The notes under the pieces: model-generated | Told to the model about the DNA's origin: nothing | The model's input: the letters and a program-made list of their open reading frames with translations, nothing else | The model's database searches: none | Part shown: in pieces, positions 24,241 through 37,079 of the stretch | Numbering within the stretch: the first letter of the stretch is position 1 | Layout: the number at the start of each line of letters is the position of its first letter | Program-made: the position numbers and the translations under genes | Assembly: GCA_007922195.1 (NCBI GenBank) | Contig: ML682013.1 | Span: 21,764,645 to 21,828,644 of the forward strand | Length of the DNA stretch: 64,000 bases | Direction of reading: 5' to 3' | Origin: Podocnemis expansa | Taxonomy: Eukaryota > Chordata > Testudines > Podocnemididae

Positions 24241-27200
24241 CTGCTCTTTCTGGGTAAATTCTGCCTCACCATCAGACCTGGGCCACTCAAGTTGGCTACT
24301 AGATACTGTTAAGTCTGTTCATCACTCTGGCTATTCATTTGGAGTGTGGTGTTAACTAATGTAAATAAGCCTCCTAGGGAGTTTTCCCTTAAAAGATACT
24401 TATATTATCTGAGCTGGGAAAATCCAGCTTCTACACTTCAGGCCCTGAGAGCTAAACAGGTGGTAGAAACATTGCAAATGTCCTGTTTTGCTCGTATTCT
24501 CTGGCTCACCCTGTTTCCAATACATGTGACTCACTTTCACTGTGATCCTTTGATTTCCTTCTCAGTTTTTTACCTCTCCTCCCAGATCTTTTCTGTAGCT
24601 CATTTTCACCAGCAAGTTTCAAGTTGACCAAAGCTTTTCCAGTCTCCCCTTTTCCCGGAGGAGTGTGCTAAGTTGCATATATTCTGTGCCTTTCCTAAAA
24701 AGCAAAGCAAAGCAAGGCTTTTAGTAAACATACTTTCACCAGAATGTCTAGAGACATTTTGACTCTGATCTTGTGCTCCACTAAAATCAATGGGAGTGTT
24801 TGCATTAGCTTTTAACAGGCACAGGATCTGACTTCATATCTGCCATATAGTCATAATGCCTTTCGGTATCACTGGGTATATAAGGAGCCTTTTCGCCTAT
24901 CTCCAGCGTCAGTCCAGCTGTGGAATTTTTATATTTCCTTTTTCTTTTAAAATGTTTAATAATAATTATTATATTACCTTCAGCTATAGAATTTAAAGCT
25001 TAAACAGAGAAAGAAAATATGTTCTGAGTCCATTATTAACTTTGAGGTTCTGATTTATTAATTATACTTTTGTTTAAAACCTTAATCATTGTAAATTATC
25101 CATTGTATCCTTGCTGTCTATTTATATACATTACCAGTTATTAAAACCAATTACAATATACTAATAATAACTAAGAAATTATTAGTGTCTTTTCTGTTTA
25201 ATCTTTCAAAGTTAAATTAACTACAGTCTTACAAGGATTGACAGATTATTATTGTTATTGGATTATTTGCAAGGTGGGATTCGGATCTTTATTTGACTAA
25301 TCAGTATTTAAATTAATTATGTACGACTGTATAGTCAGCAGAATTAAGCATGTGTGAAATGGTGCCTTGCTTTTTATGTGGTAGTTTCACCTAGATAACT
25401 GCTTAAATATGGTAGTACTGTGGCATTCTTCTTTATGAATCTGATTTTATGCTGTCCTTGGACAAACTGATTGGTTATCATAGCAATACACAAAAGAATG
25501 GTGCACAATAGTACCTGGGATGCAATTTGTAGTAATCTATATTTTTTAAGGTTTCATAGTAACATGGAAGATTATTGGAGAATCTATTTTGGCTCCATGA
25601 AGTTCCCTGTGAAGCTTTCATTATGATATCATATTTCAGAGTTTATGAGAAATGTACTTTTTCTCATGAGTTCTAAGTAATTTTCTATCTTTTGTATGAT
25701 GATATTATTATAGGAAGATTGGCTGGAAGAAATCAGGTGTATTAAAATCACACTAGTTCATTCTCCATATCATTAATTTTGTAATATCTTTTTTCTGTCC
25801 AGCCAATTTTCTCTCTTTCTCAATCTTTGTCTCTACTTATAAAGAGGGACAGAGACAGAGAGAAAATTGTAGAGCAATGATTTCTTAATTTTTTCACAAA
25901 TGTTTTACAGTGCCTCTTGCAGTTTAACATTAGTTTGCAGATTTTTTGCTACTAGATTTAACAGATTTTATATTATGCCTATTAAATTTCCCTGCTATTG
26001 GGGTGGAAGTTATTTCTAAAGATGTAAAAGCTGTAATTCCATCATGTTTTCTTTTCCAGACATTGGTATTTTATACTATAAATGATCACCAGTTAACCTA
26101 TTTGTTAAAAAAAAAAAATCTTTATTGGTTCTTAAAAGACGCTGGGAGCCCTGCCTTTGGTGAAGAAAAATGTTATCAATAACAAGAAGAAATATCTGTG
26201 ACACCTTGCCCATGCTTTTCACAGAAAGTCTCTCTACTTAGTTAGACTTTTGGTCATCTCTTATTTGGGTTAATACAGCCTTTCACTTTTCTCAATTCTT
26301 AATGAGCTAATGGACTATTGGTGTGAAAGAGGAAGGGAGAGAGGTGTTTTAGATTCCTTTCTCATCTTCTTCCACCTGAATTGTTTCTTGAGGCACCTTT
26401 TGTAGCAACTATGACAGCACTTTTCAGATTAGAATCTAAATTCTTTTTGTGAAACCACGGGGATGTTTTTTTTATGAAAGATTTCATGAGATTCCAGAAA
26501 ATTGCATTTTACAAGAAACAAAACTTAAAGTATGCAATTGCTAGTAGGTTGCATAAAAGATAGTGGCTAAGTTGACTATGGATTTGAAGGAATTATAGCA
26601 TACACAGTATTTGCATGCCTTTACTGGCCAGATTCAGACAGTCCATTCTGCTGCATATTTGGGACGGGTGGGGGGGGAGGCAACTAAGAGTATAGTATCT
26701 AAGACCTATAGAGTATATACTCCAGAGATCTGCTATGCCCACAGTGTCAGAGGATGGGGTTTGCGTGAGTCCTGGGGAATAGTAATTTTGTGGGTTTGTT
26801 AATAGTGGCTATTTTTGGAATTACCTTAGTAGTTGCTTAATGTTTTACATAGATTGTCCCTGCCATAGGCAGCTGAGATATGGGCTCATAATGACATTGC
26901 TTTTGCAGTAATAATTGTACTCCTGCACTCAGGAAAATTGGTGCAAGGCCTGAATTTGACCTTGTGACATCTTAGATTTAGATAATTTAATATATTAATA
27001 ATTCATTGTACAGGCACTAACCCAAGTGAGTGGTGACTGTGACAGACTGGAAAAGTCTTTTGTTGTAAACAGCTTTTTTGGTTTCAGAGTACTTTTGTTA
27101 CATGTTCTACAGATGGTCAAAGACTTCAATAAGTTGACATGCTTTATTAAATGAAAGTTTTGAACTGTATATTTGGTTTGGGAAGGGTTATTGTTTTCTC

Positions 27201-27473
27201 TATTAACTCTTTCAATTGTTTATACTCAGTTACAGTATTTCCCATCTTCACTCATGCTTTTTTAACTATTGAGATTCTTGCATCATCTTCATTGTATTTG
27301 CACTTATGATTTTATATAGGCCACCTAAAGACAGAGAGAAAGTTTAGCAATGGAATAAATTAGTCTTATTTCTACATGCATGTGATGGTAGTAATGTAGG
27401 TACAGCAGTGTGAAAATCCTTTTTTGCAGGCACCTTCTCTGGTGACTTTTGAGTTCCAAATAACCTTTCCCAG
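24241..27473. other. AT-rich sequence, nothing recognised
   Basis: Over 3 kb with no supported gene or repeat family. Includes 'gggtatataaggagcc' near 24875, a chance TATA-like string with no gene beside it. Confidence 0.4.
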
Positions 27474-27660
27474 CATAAGAACAGCCATACTGGATGAAAC
27501 CAATGGTCCATCTAGCCCAATATTCTATTTTCTGGCAGTGACAAACGCCAAGTGTTTTGGAGGGTATGAACAGAACAGGGAATCATCAAGCTCCTGTTGT
27601 CTGCTTCCAACTTCTGTCAAACAGAGGTTTGAGACACTCAGCATGGTGTTGCAAAGTAAA
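27474..27660 (+). repeat. Dispersed repeat, family seen three times
   Basis: Begins CATAAGAACAGCCATACTGG, then 'accaatggtccatctagccc' and 'ggagggtatgaacagaacag'. The same order of blocks occurs at 34936-35070 and 49340-49480. I recognise it as an abundant reptile repeat but cannot name its class. Confidence 0.65.
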
Positions 27661-28103
27661 GAGTTATGGTTTTTAAATGGATTGGTTTCCCAGGATAGTG
27701 GAATACTAAACTGTATTATACTGTTCAGCCACTAGCTGGGACAGTTTGTGACATACCTCATTTAAATGAACCTCAGCCATACCTGACGAGCATTAAAGGA
27801 TCTTATGTCAGACACATCTTGAATATATAAGGAATCTGACCAGACTGCATCTGATAGAGAAGAACATGACACCTCACCTAACTTTCTTGGGTTGGCCCTT
27901 TCTGTTTCTTAGCTTGGCCCTTTCAGTTTTGCAAAGCAAAAGTGTTAGTCTTCAAGTGTCATTTTGCATCTTTTTCCAGGTGAGAGTATCTTATTATGCT
28001 TTCCTCTTCTTATTGCTGAAATGATACTTGTTTTCACAGAGTGTTGAAAATGAAAAATGACAGTATTAAAGTCCAAAGTTTGTTGTATGACAACTTTCTT
28101 TTG

Positions 28104-28313
28104 CAAAAGAAGCAAGCAGTCCTGTGGCACTTATAAAGACTAACAGATGTGTTTATCATATGAACTTCTGTGGGAGAGAATCCCACTTCATCAGATGTTT
28201 GAAGATGGGGAACTCACAGAATGGGAGCAAAACAAATGCAGGGAAGTGTAAGTTTCATAATCAGGTCAGACTGTTACAGCAAATCAAAGCAGTAGTTTAG
28301 ATTTGGAACTTGT
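28104..28313 (-). mobile_element. PLE tail insertion
   Basis: Minus-strand PLE tail missing its last bases, with the degraded hairpin at 28160-28198. Flanked by CAACTTTCTTTTG (28091-28103) and CAACTTCTTTTTG (28314-28326), a 13-base duplication with two differences. Non-coding. Confidence 0.75.
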
Positions 28314-28326
28314 CAACTTCTTTTTG

Positions 28327-31300
28327 GGTTGACACAGAGAAATAAGAGAAGATTGGGAAAATTTAAGAAAAATCAGGGGAATAATTTTAGTGCTGAATTG
28401 CCACTGAAGTTGCTGCTTTGTGAAGTAGAAACAGTCAATAAGCTATGGAACCAAGTAAGCAAAGTAAGCCATAGCTCAAAAGACAAAGCACAGACTTGGA
28501 ATGTGGCTGAAAACTGGTGCTTTGTCAGTGTACTGCCAGACGTCAGCGCTATCCCTACATGCTACTTGAGGTAGATGCCATCTCATTCTTAAGGAAGCAC
28601 AAAGCAGTGTTGTGTTTTATATCTTGCTTTGATGTTGTTAAACCCTGGGCAAATTTCTTGCTTCATTTGGAAAAATGAAATAATGCTTAAGGCTTGCATG
28701 ATGAAAATCTGAAATCTAACGTTGAGAGAGAGAGGAAAATCATTATCTGATTGCTCACCAAAACTTGCTTTCAATGCAATATTGAATCATGTACTAAATC
28801 TGTAGCTGAGGAAAAGAGAAAGTTGTGAATGTGATAAATTTGTTAGTTTATTCTTTTTATTAGCTGCATATGGATGAATGAAAAAGCAAGGGAAACTCCA
28901 ATGTCCTGTCAGACTTTCCATTGCCCCGGGTCACCATACTCTGCCTACTCCCTGTCCTTCTTACAGAGGTGGAGGTGGGTGGCTGTGTCCTTCTACTGCT
29001 GCACCCCAAGCACATTAGTCTGTTCTCCCTGGACGCTGGGTTAGTGGACAGGGATTCACTTCCAACTGTGGTCCCTCCTGCCTGCTAGACTTTTGCTGGG
29101 ACAACTTCCCTCCTTGCCCGTGGCTAGATGATGCTGGAGTGGAAAGGGAGGGCTGCTCCCAGCTGGAGAGGAGCAGAGGGGCTCCAGTTCTGTGGCATAG
29201 GAACCATTGCTGCACCCAGGAGGCTGGATAACAGCTCTTGGCAGGCTGCATTCTGGACCCCTGGGCTGTGGGTTGAACAATCCAGTTCTAGAAAGAGTTT
29301 TACTTTATTACATTGTAAATAGATAATAGGGATTTTATATCCAAGTATTGCATGTTTTGTTTCTGTCAAAACTTTTGTAGTTTTCATGTTCTAAGTTTAC
29401 CTCTAAAGAAATATTTTAATATGCATTGTCATGCAAATTTTACATTGTCTGAAATTGTCTATTTGGTTCCTGTTTGAATCCTTGCAATGACAAAAATCTC
29501 CAGTTTGTCATTAAAATTTAGACCCCAGTATGTAATATCTTTCATTTACCACTTAAAAATAAATTTAAAACATAACTATCATACTGAATGCTTCAACCTG
29601 TAAAACTGCAAGTGTCTCTCCAAAAGGACGAGGCAGCATAATCAATAGTGAAGAGGTTTATTTTTATGATGCCAGGAAGTCTGATACACAGATACAGTTT
29701 CAAAGTTTTGGTGTTACAGTGGCCAGTTATATACAATTTCTTATCACTTAAACGATCCCTTTAGGCTTATTCTATCTATTCACTTACGAGTACAGACATT
29801 GTTCCACCCAGAAAGAAAAGAAGTGATAATGACCAATACAGGGAAAGACCCTACGACTACATTTGGAGTGTAGGGGAGGAAGGGCTGAGTTGGAGGGAGA
29901 AGGTCATTACAGATGGGGGGGGGGGGTAGGGTGCCATCAAGTCTGAAAAGAATGTGCTGTTTTTATTGGAGTATATTTACAGTAGCCATTGCCCCTGAAG
30001 CCCTGGTATGTCTGTCTGTCTGTTCAGTGTGAGTTTTGGCCTGCAGTTTGTGGGCTAGAAAAATACCTAAAGCCTAACAAACCGCATTAAAACAAGGATT
30101 TAAAAATAAAATAGTAATATATCAGTGACACAATTCAGTGTACCTAAATACTGCAAAGGTCTCCAATCGGTGTATGGTATTGCCCGCTACTCGTGCTCTT
30201 AAAGTAGGAACTATTAATCTAATCTTTCTGGTTAATCTTTTTATGTGGTGCCTTTCATGAAGGTATCTAAGCACTGTATATAATGAAGGTTAAAAAAGCT
30301 CAGAAATAAACGGTGTATTTCTCTGTTTATTCTTCTGTGCAGAGGAGTGTATCTTTATTGTATGTACTTTTTTTAAACACCTTTTTTATTAATAGGTTTA
30401 AAAAGGAAAGTGAATTAACACACAATATTTCCTTTTATTTTTATTCTGGTGGAACACTATTGAAATTCTGACCTACTCCTTGAACTGAACGCTATCAGCC
30501 TTATCAGACAAGGTTTCTTATCCAGGGTCTTGCCTGAGGGCTAAGTCTTCCTTTTCCAGTTGTGTTCTCTGGTGGAGTGTAGTTATTTTGGGGTATCAAA
30601 GAGAGTAAGTTAGGCAAGTTTCGGTTCATTCAGTACCTTATGGTAGGTGCAGTTTTCTTGCTCTGGGAAAATGTGTCCACTCTGTGTGTATTTCTAAATC
30701 TATATGGATACTATCTCAGAAAAAGTAATGTTCATTAGTTAAGTAATATTCATCAGAAGAAATTCAGACTAAATCATAAGAAATTGTTGCCTTCAAATAT
30801 ATTAAAATATTCCTTTTTCTGTATGCGACCATGTGTTTCGCAGAGATAGTGAGACACACAAACCATCATCTTAATCATAGAAATATCAAAGTGAGAGATC
30901 CCCCTGCATATGAAACCACCTGAAGCAGTCAAAGCTCCTGCTTCTCATGTTTCTTTGTAGTGGTTTGGATAAGAGGGATGTAGCATACAGGAGCCGCTGC
31001 CCAAATTCATTGAAGTTGGCAGAGCAGAACAGAACAAGGCAGATACGATAATGCCTCAGGTGATGGGCAGCCTTTTTTCTTCATTCTGTCTGGTGAACTG
31101 TTATGTACAGACTCGCTGTATGCAGAATATGTCTTAATTATTTCAGGTATTACAATGAACAGGAAAACTGAATAGGCCGAACTGTCTCTTTCCATGTGTT
31201 TACATTTTTAATCATCCTATTTAGATAACAACATGATATTTTGATTACACTGTCTGTTTCAAAAATATCACCTGTTTTGCAAAGAAATCTTAAAACGTAT

Positions 31301-32686
31301 GGTGGCTATCACAGGAAAATAAGCCAATCTAGCATCATCCTCTTCTGTTAGCTCAGTATTTTCAGGTAATTGAAACTAAGGATGCAATGTAACAGTTATC
31401 TGTTTATTTCATTTACTACTGTGTTTATGTTTCAAACTGTGTAATGGTGGCTACTTTTGGCACATGTGACATATTTTGCATTTTTGTCCATGTTTACTAT
31501 TCTTTAGTTAAGACCTGATTCACACAAACTGCTGTGTTAGTTACAAATGGACTTTCTTGTCATACATCACGAAAGATAAATACTTGCTCATCACTCATTC
31601 TTTTACACACTTAGAAAGATGAAGTGAGAATGGGTGAAAGTCACATATGCTTAAAATGGAGCAAAGTCACATTTTCAGAGATGACTTGTGAGATTTCTGG
31701 CATAGATCAACTTCTTTGATTTATTTGTTTGAGGGAAGCTAACAGTTATAAAAGTGGAATTGCATCTGAAAGACCCCAGTTTTTTCAAGGAAATATTAAA
31801 TAGGATAGCAGATACATAGTGATAAAATTAAGTTGCTTTATCTGTAATCAGGGATTGAAAAATACATTTGCCTTTGTGAGCAGATACTTTTCTTTGGCAA
31901 GTGCCATCAACTTTAGAATTTGAGATTTTTATTAAAAGGTAGAAACTTGTTTGTGTTAAGGTTAGCAAAGAAAATCTACAAGTAAACCAATGCAGCATTG
32001 TCATCCACGGTCTGCAGAACTCTGACAGAAACTAGATAAGAATCAGATCAATGGCACTATGCTACAGTTAGAGATGCTTTGAGCAACAGTGAAGGTAGAC
32101 GTCGGAGCAATTCATTGCAGAAGTCTCAAAAATGGAGGATGAGGTAAAGCTGGATTATCAGAGAGGCTCTCACCATAATCTTGCAGCAGCTAGGAAGCTC
32201 TGAGGTGGGAAGAACCCAGAAGATAAGGTGGGAAGAATGGTACGTCTCCTTTCCAGCAGCCAGAGAGGGTTGTGGAAGTTGGGAGTTCATATTTATGAGA
32301 CACTAGGTGCAGACTCTTATGTAAATTGGAACTGAGAAAGACTGATGGATAACACCCTGCAAGTAACTGCAGAATCTGACATTTTTCACTGGAACTAGGG
32401 TGGGAAGGGACCATCTCACCTAGTTATTGCTCCTAGACAGCAGGGGAGTCTTATGATTTGTTCCTTTGACTGTTAAGTCTATTGTAAATATTCTAAACTG
32501 TGTAATGGGGGATTGTATGGGTCAAAGAGGCAGTTGAAAGGAGAAATAGGAGAGATAAAATCAATGGAAGGCTACGTAGTTCTGAAACAAAAAAAGGAAC
32601 AATGAGAGGGAAGGGTAGAATCTTAAAATAATTGACAAACAAAAACTGTGTGTTGTGACAGGGCAACTCCATTAACCCCAAAAGAT
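28327..32686. other. No gene recognised
   Basis: About 4.3 kb without a supported gene. 28900-29290 is less AT-rich with small overlapping ORFs of no recognisable content. A stretch at about 29600-29960, ending in a G10 run, could be an old LTR but lacks decisive features. Confidence 0.35.
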
Positions 32687-32770
32687 AAAAAACAAAAAAC
32701 AAAAAACAAAAAACAAAAAACAAAAAAAAAAAAACAAAAAAAAAAAAACAAAAAAACAAAAACAAAAACT
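32687..32770. repeat. (CAAAAA)n simple repeat
   Basis: Repeated CAAAAAA units of uneven length. The minus-strand ORF over it (32493-32765, poly-Phe) is an artefact of this repeat. Confidence 0.95.
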
Positions 32771-33129
32771 AGAAATAGGAAGTAAAAGGGAAAGACTTAT
32801 GCATTCCTTTCCACTTTCATATTGCCTATAGTGCTATCAATAAAATACTCCAGTACCTCAAAAGGCTTTTCTTTCCATTTTCAACAGATATCCAAAAGTA
32901 ATACTTATCCAGCTTCTTCAGCCTTGCAGTCTTATATGAAATCCTAACAGTGAGCTCCTATGCTTTCTTATCAATAATATCAACTAATCAGCATATCTAT
33001 ATATCTTACATTCCATGCATTAGGGAAATTGTTGTGCCATAATGTTGCTGAGACCATGAAATATTTGGACATTTTAAATCCTCATTACTTATTTATATTG
33101 TAATAGAGGCAAATTCTTTTTAGAAAGCA

Positions 33130-34140
33130 TTTTTTGTATAGTGTTCTGTATGTGACCTGGGTCTCCTGGGATAATCTTCTGAATGTGCCAAAATCAGGGC
33201 AAGCTGCAAAACCAGGGGCCAAACCCCCAAACCATTGATAGGTGGTACTTAAAACAGTCTCCCAGTCAATAACAAAACATGCTTCTGATTCCCCACTCTG
33301 GTCATCACCAAGCATAACAAAATAGAATCAGCTCCCTTTATTGCACATCAGCTCCTCTGGTCCCCACCCAGCCACTGGCTCTCTTAAGGAAATAGGTTTT
33401 CCTGACCCCAAAGGGTCAGCCATGTCACCCAGAACAATATAGGTTTGGATCTTACCCAAAATATCACGCTGCCAGCCAGTCCTTTATTAATTACAACTAA
33501 AGGTTTAATATAAAAAGAAAACAAACAAAATATGAGAGATGTTAAAGGGTCAAAGTGAATCACATATATACAAATGATTTAGAGTCCATAGAAAGCAAGT
33601 CCTTGCAGAATCTATAGTTTGGAGGCTAGTCCCATTCCTCTGGTATACACCTAGCACTTGGGTGGGTTGCAGTCCTGTGTTCAGTCCCAGAAGAATAGCT
33701 CCAGAGGAGGGTGTTGGTTGCAGACAGACTGAAGATAAAATGGAGACTGGGTAACTTCCTTTCATCACCTTTTGGCTTTCGCATGCTCTCAGATTCCTTG
33801 CCAAATCAAAATGGAGTTGAGTCACATGGTCAATCTGGGTGACTGGTCAAATAGGTTTCTTCCTAGGCCCACTGTATCTGGGAGTAGCCTTGATGAGCCA
33901 TCAAGAGGACAGTGGTTTTGGAGATACCCAGTCTGAGATTGAAACACACACACAACAAATAGATTCCTAATTTCTAATATAGACATGACAGCTACATATG
34001 CACCATATAATCATTCCTGGCAAATTATAACCTTTCTATTGGTACCAAACATAGCATGTCACATATGAATTATTGCAAATATGAAATATTAATATGAAAG
34101 ATAATCATAAACAGCCCACTAGACCCTAACAGCATTATAT
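33130..34140 (-). mobile_element. LTR-like block, probably a solo LTR
   Basis: A non-coding block with 'gtcctttattaattacaact' and 'aaaggtttaatataaaaaga', resembling antisense polyadenylation regions of turtle LTRs, and possible TG/CA edges. Its minus strand would start TGTTAGGGTCTAGTGGGC near 34133. Edges are uncertain and no retroviral gene lies inside. Assignment is by resemblance only. Confidence 0.35.
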
Positions 34141-34935
34141 GGTATTTTGGACACTTTACTTTGCTTTTCAAAATACCAATCCTAACTCGAAAATATTTCA
34201 TTTCCTATGTTTCTTTACCCAGTAAAAGTTAACTTACTATGACTATAAAGTATCAATAGCAAGGTATCTGCTATTTTTCTTCTCCGTTCAAGAACTCAGA
34301 TTCTCTAATGTTTCTAGACCCTACAGTCAACAGTTGTTACTCTTTTTGGTCGTCTTTAGATTTTGATCCCTTAACTATATAATGGGCAAAGGAACATTTC
34401 AAGGGGGACATGCTGAGCTTAAGCAATGGGGGGGCTGGGAAGGGAGTGCCACCAAGCTCTGCTCTGTCCCCATCTCTGGTTCCAGCCTCATCTTCAACCA
34501 TACCTCTGCAGCTGGCCACAGCCCTGACCCCAGGCCTAACTGCAGCCCTGTTCCTGGTGATGCTCATAGGTCCCTGTTCCTGGTCCTCCCTGTGGCAGCT
34601 CTGGTCCTGTTCCAAGCCACAACTTCCAACCATGACTCCCAGGGTAAGGAGGAGTGCAACCAAAATGTTGGGGTCACTGTTTTAAATGTATTACAGTAAA
34701 GCCAATTCTGAGAGCTGCAAATACATCTTAAACTTTTCTAGTACAAAATTTTAATATTCTGTAACGAAACACAGGACAACAGAAAACTCAGGGGTTAAGT
34801 CGTGGCCCCGTTGAATGAATGGGAGTTCAAACTTCTGTGGAGGCCCATAGTTAGCTTCAGGTGTGAACAGTTGAACTTTGGACCAATACTAAACTTAATG
34901 GTCCATATTTGGAAATAATCATAACTATTCTTGGT
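34141..34935. other. No gene recognised
   Basis: Contains overlapping small ORFs on both strands (34337-34699) in a locally GC-richer patch. No domain is recognisable. Confidence 0.35.
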
Positions 34936-35070
34936 CATAAGAATGGCCATACAAAGTCAGACCAGCAATCCATCCTGTCTTCCATCAGTAGCTGCTACCA
35001 AATGCCTCAGAGGGAATGAATGGAATATGGCAATTATTTAGTGATCCCTCTCTTGTCATCCTACTTCTGT
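34936..35070 (+). repeat. Dispersed repeat, second copy
   Basis: CATAAGAATGGCCATACAAA, then 'cagagggaatgaatggaata' and 'tagtgatccctctcttgtca': the same blocks as at 27474 in the same orientation. Confidence 0.65.
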
Positions 35071-35524
35071 ACTGGTCTATGGTGGGCGCTGACCCCTCAG
35101 AAGCAGGGTGAGAGGTGGTACTGGGATGTGCACCACCAGACTCCATCTAAAAGAGGTGGAGTCTCCCATCAGTGAGTCGGTGTGGAATCCTACTGTAATG
35201 TGCTGACCAGGTTACAGGCCCAAAGCAACTGATTTGCAGTTGGCCATCTCCTTTACTATAGTATGTTCAAATATTTTGCTTGATAGATTAACAATCACTA
35301 AACAATGTGCAGATGAACCAGAGTGGTAATAGGTGTTTTTCCTCGTGTAGTTATACTTAATTGTACAAGTTAATCTTTTTTAAAATGATTCAGATGATTT
35401 TGTGATGTTCATCACCTGGTATTTGCAACACTTCTGGTGGGCAAGGTAAGGTTGGGCTGGCTCTATTTGAGTAGGGGTGAGTGGCTCCTCCTCCTCTGGC
35501 TTGGCAGGAGGCCACGTTGCCTCA

Positions 35525-35747
35525 CTACACTTCCATATTTACTTTCTCCACATTGTTCGTCAGACGTCTTTTGTATTCCTTGCAAGTTATCTCCTTGCTA
35601 AACTGAATAGTCCCAGTCTTTTAAATCTCTCCTCAGATGGAAGCTTTTTGCATACCTACCACATGCTGCATGCCTCCTGCTCATCTTCACAATATGATCT
35701 GTGTATCTTTTCTGTTCACCTTTGCAATGTAGCTCTATGGTCTACTG
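35525..35747 (-). mobile_element. CR1/L3-type LINE 3' fragment
   Basis: Minus-strand LINE 3'-region sequence; the plus strand reads 'ctgaatagtcccagtctttt' and 'aaatctctcctcagatggaa', familiar from CR1/L3 3' parts. It is cut by the hAT insertion at 35748. It may belong to the same LINE as 37080-38800. Confidence 0.55.
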
Positions 35748-36162
35748 CAGTGGTTCCCAACCTGAGGGTCTGCGGATATGTTACAGGGAGTCCTTGGTGC
35801 TGCTCCCTGCTGGGATTGGAACCCAGCTGTGGCCCTGATGCTCCCTGCCGGGGCTGGATCCCGGTGGGGGTGGGGGCACACAGAGGGCTGCCTGCTTCTG
35901 CCACTTGCCAGCTGCTGATGCCAGTGGCTTCTCGGCTTTGCTCCCCTGCAGGGCCTGGCTGGAGGCCGTGGCAACCCTGCTTGCTGGCACCAGGAGGGGG
36001 AGGGAGCCATGGCCACAGTGGCTACTGTTCCTCACCTGGCTTCTGGCGGCATGGACCAGATCCTGCTTGCAGTGGCAGTGGCAGTGATGGACAATGGATC
36101 CACAATTTTTTTTTTTTTGGTACAAAATGGATCCGCAGCCTGCAAAAGGTTGGGAACCACTG
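35748..36162. mobile_element. Non-autonomous hAT transposon
   Basis: Ends CAGTGGTTCCCAACCTGAGG and AGGTTGGGAACCACTG are inverted repeats typical of hAT/Charlie elements. An imperfect 8-base duplication flanks it: GTCTACTG (35740-35747) and GTCTATGG (36163-36170), 6 of 8 matching. Non-coding. The 236-codon ORF at 35477-36187 runs through both ends and is spurious. Confidence 0.85.
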
Positions 36163-36170
36163 GTCTATGG

Positions 36171-37079
36171 CAAAGTGTGTCATTTAAGTGTTTTTTGAAA
36201 TGCTTATGGCATGCTCTACATTACAATTATGATATCATGTGTCCTGCAACATCATGCATCTGCACAGATGTGAAGAATGTTCCCAAGTGTATTTCACATT
36301 CTTGAAGCTGGGGAGGGAGGCAGTCAGAGCTGTCTTCAGACACTCAGTGGTGATATCCATACGAGAACAAGGAAGATTAAGTGCCTTGGATTGAGGGGAA
36401 AAAATCATCTGACTGCAAGAAGGGAGCTAATGGAGTTGGGAAGAAAAAGACACTTTGAACTGATCTGGGCTTGTGCTATGGTTTCCATTTTCTTAGCAAC
36501 ATCAAAGACTGATACCTACCCACAGAGCATCCTCTGGTGAAAGATCATTATAGGCGGGCCTGTGCGATAAGACAGTGATCTTAGTTTAGAATGAAAGTTA
36601 TCTTTTATTTGATTGTGATTATCTCCTTGACTGATTTCACATATAATCACTTAAAATCATGTTTTGATCAATAAATTCGTATTTGTTTTATCTAAAGCAG
36701 TTGAATGTCAGAGGTGTAAGCGTGATGGGCTGAGAGCAAAAACTAATGCATGTTAATTTCTATGTTAAATTGATGGACTGGTGTAAATAAGCTTGCATAG
36801 CTCACTGGGCATGCACTATGTCTTGCAAGATGGAAGTTTCTGGAGTTACACCTGGGGGTTGATGATGCTTGCTGTGGGACCATCCCATGACAGACTAGTG
36901 AGAACAGATATCCACCAGTGCCTGAGAGACCAATTACATGCTGGAGGCTGGCATGAACTGACCCAGGAGTGGGGGTTCATACAACAAGGTCGGGGTAAGT
37001 GAGGGCCCTGTAGTGGACAGTTGGGTTGACAGTGGCACACCAGTCCAGATTGCAGGAGGGGAATATCACAATACTCCTA
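36171..37079. other. No gene recognised
   Basis: Non-coding DNA between the hAT and the LINE at 37080; nothing assignable. Confidence 0.35.

Noticed and set aside
32493..32765. Phe-rich ORF resembling a membrane protein
   Set aside because: Translation of the (CAAAAA)n repeat in antisense.
35477..36187. 236-codon ORF
   Set aside because: It runs from LINE 3' sequence through both ends of the hAT insertion; no domain.
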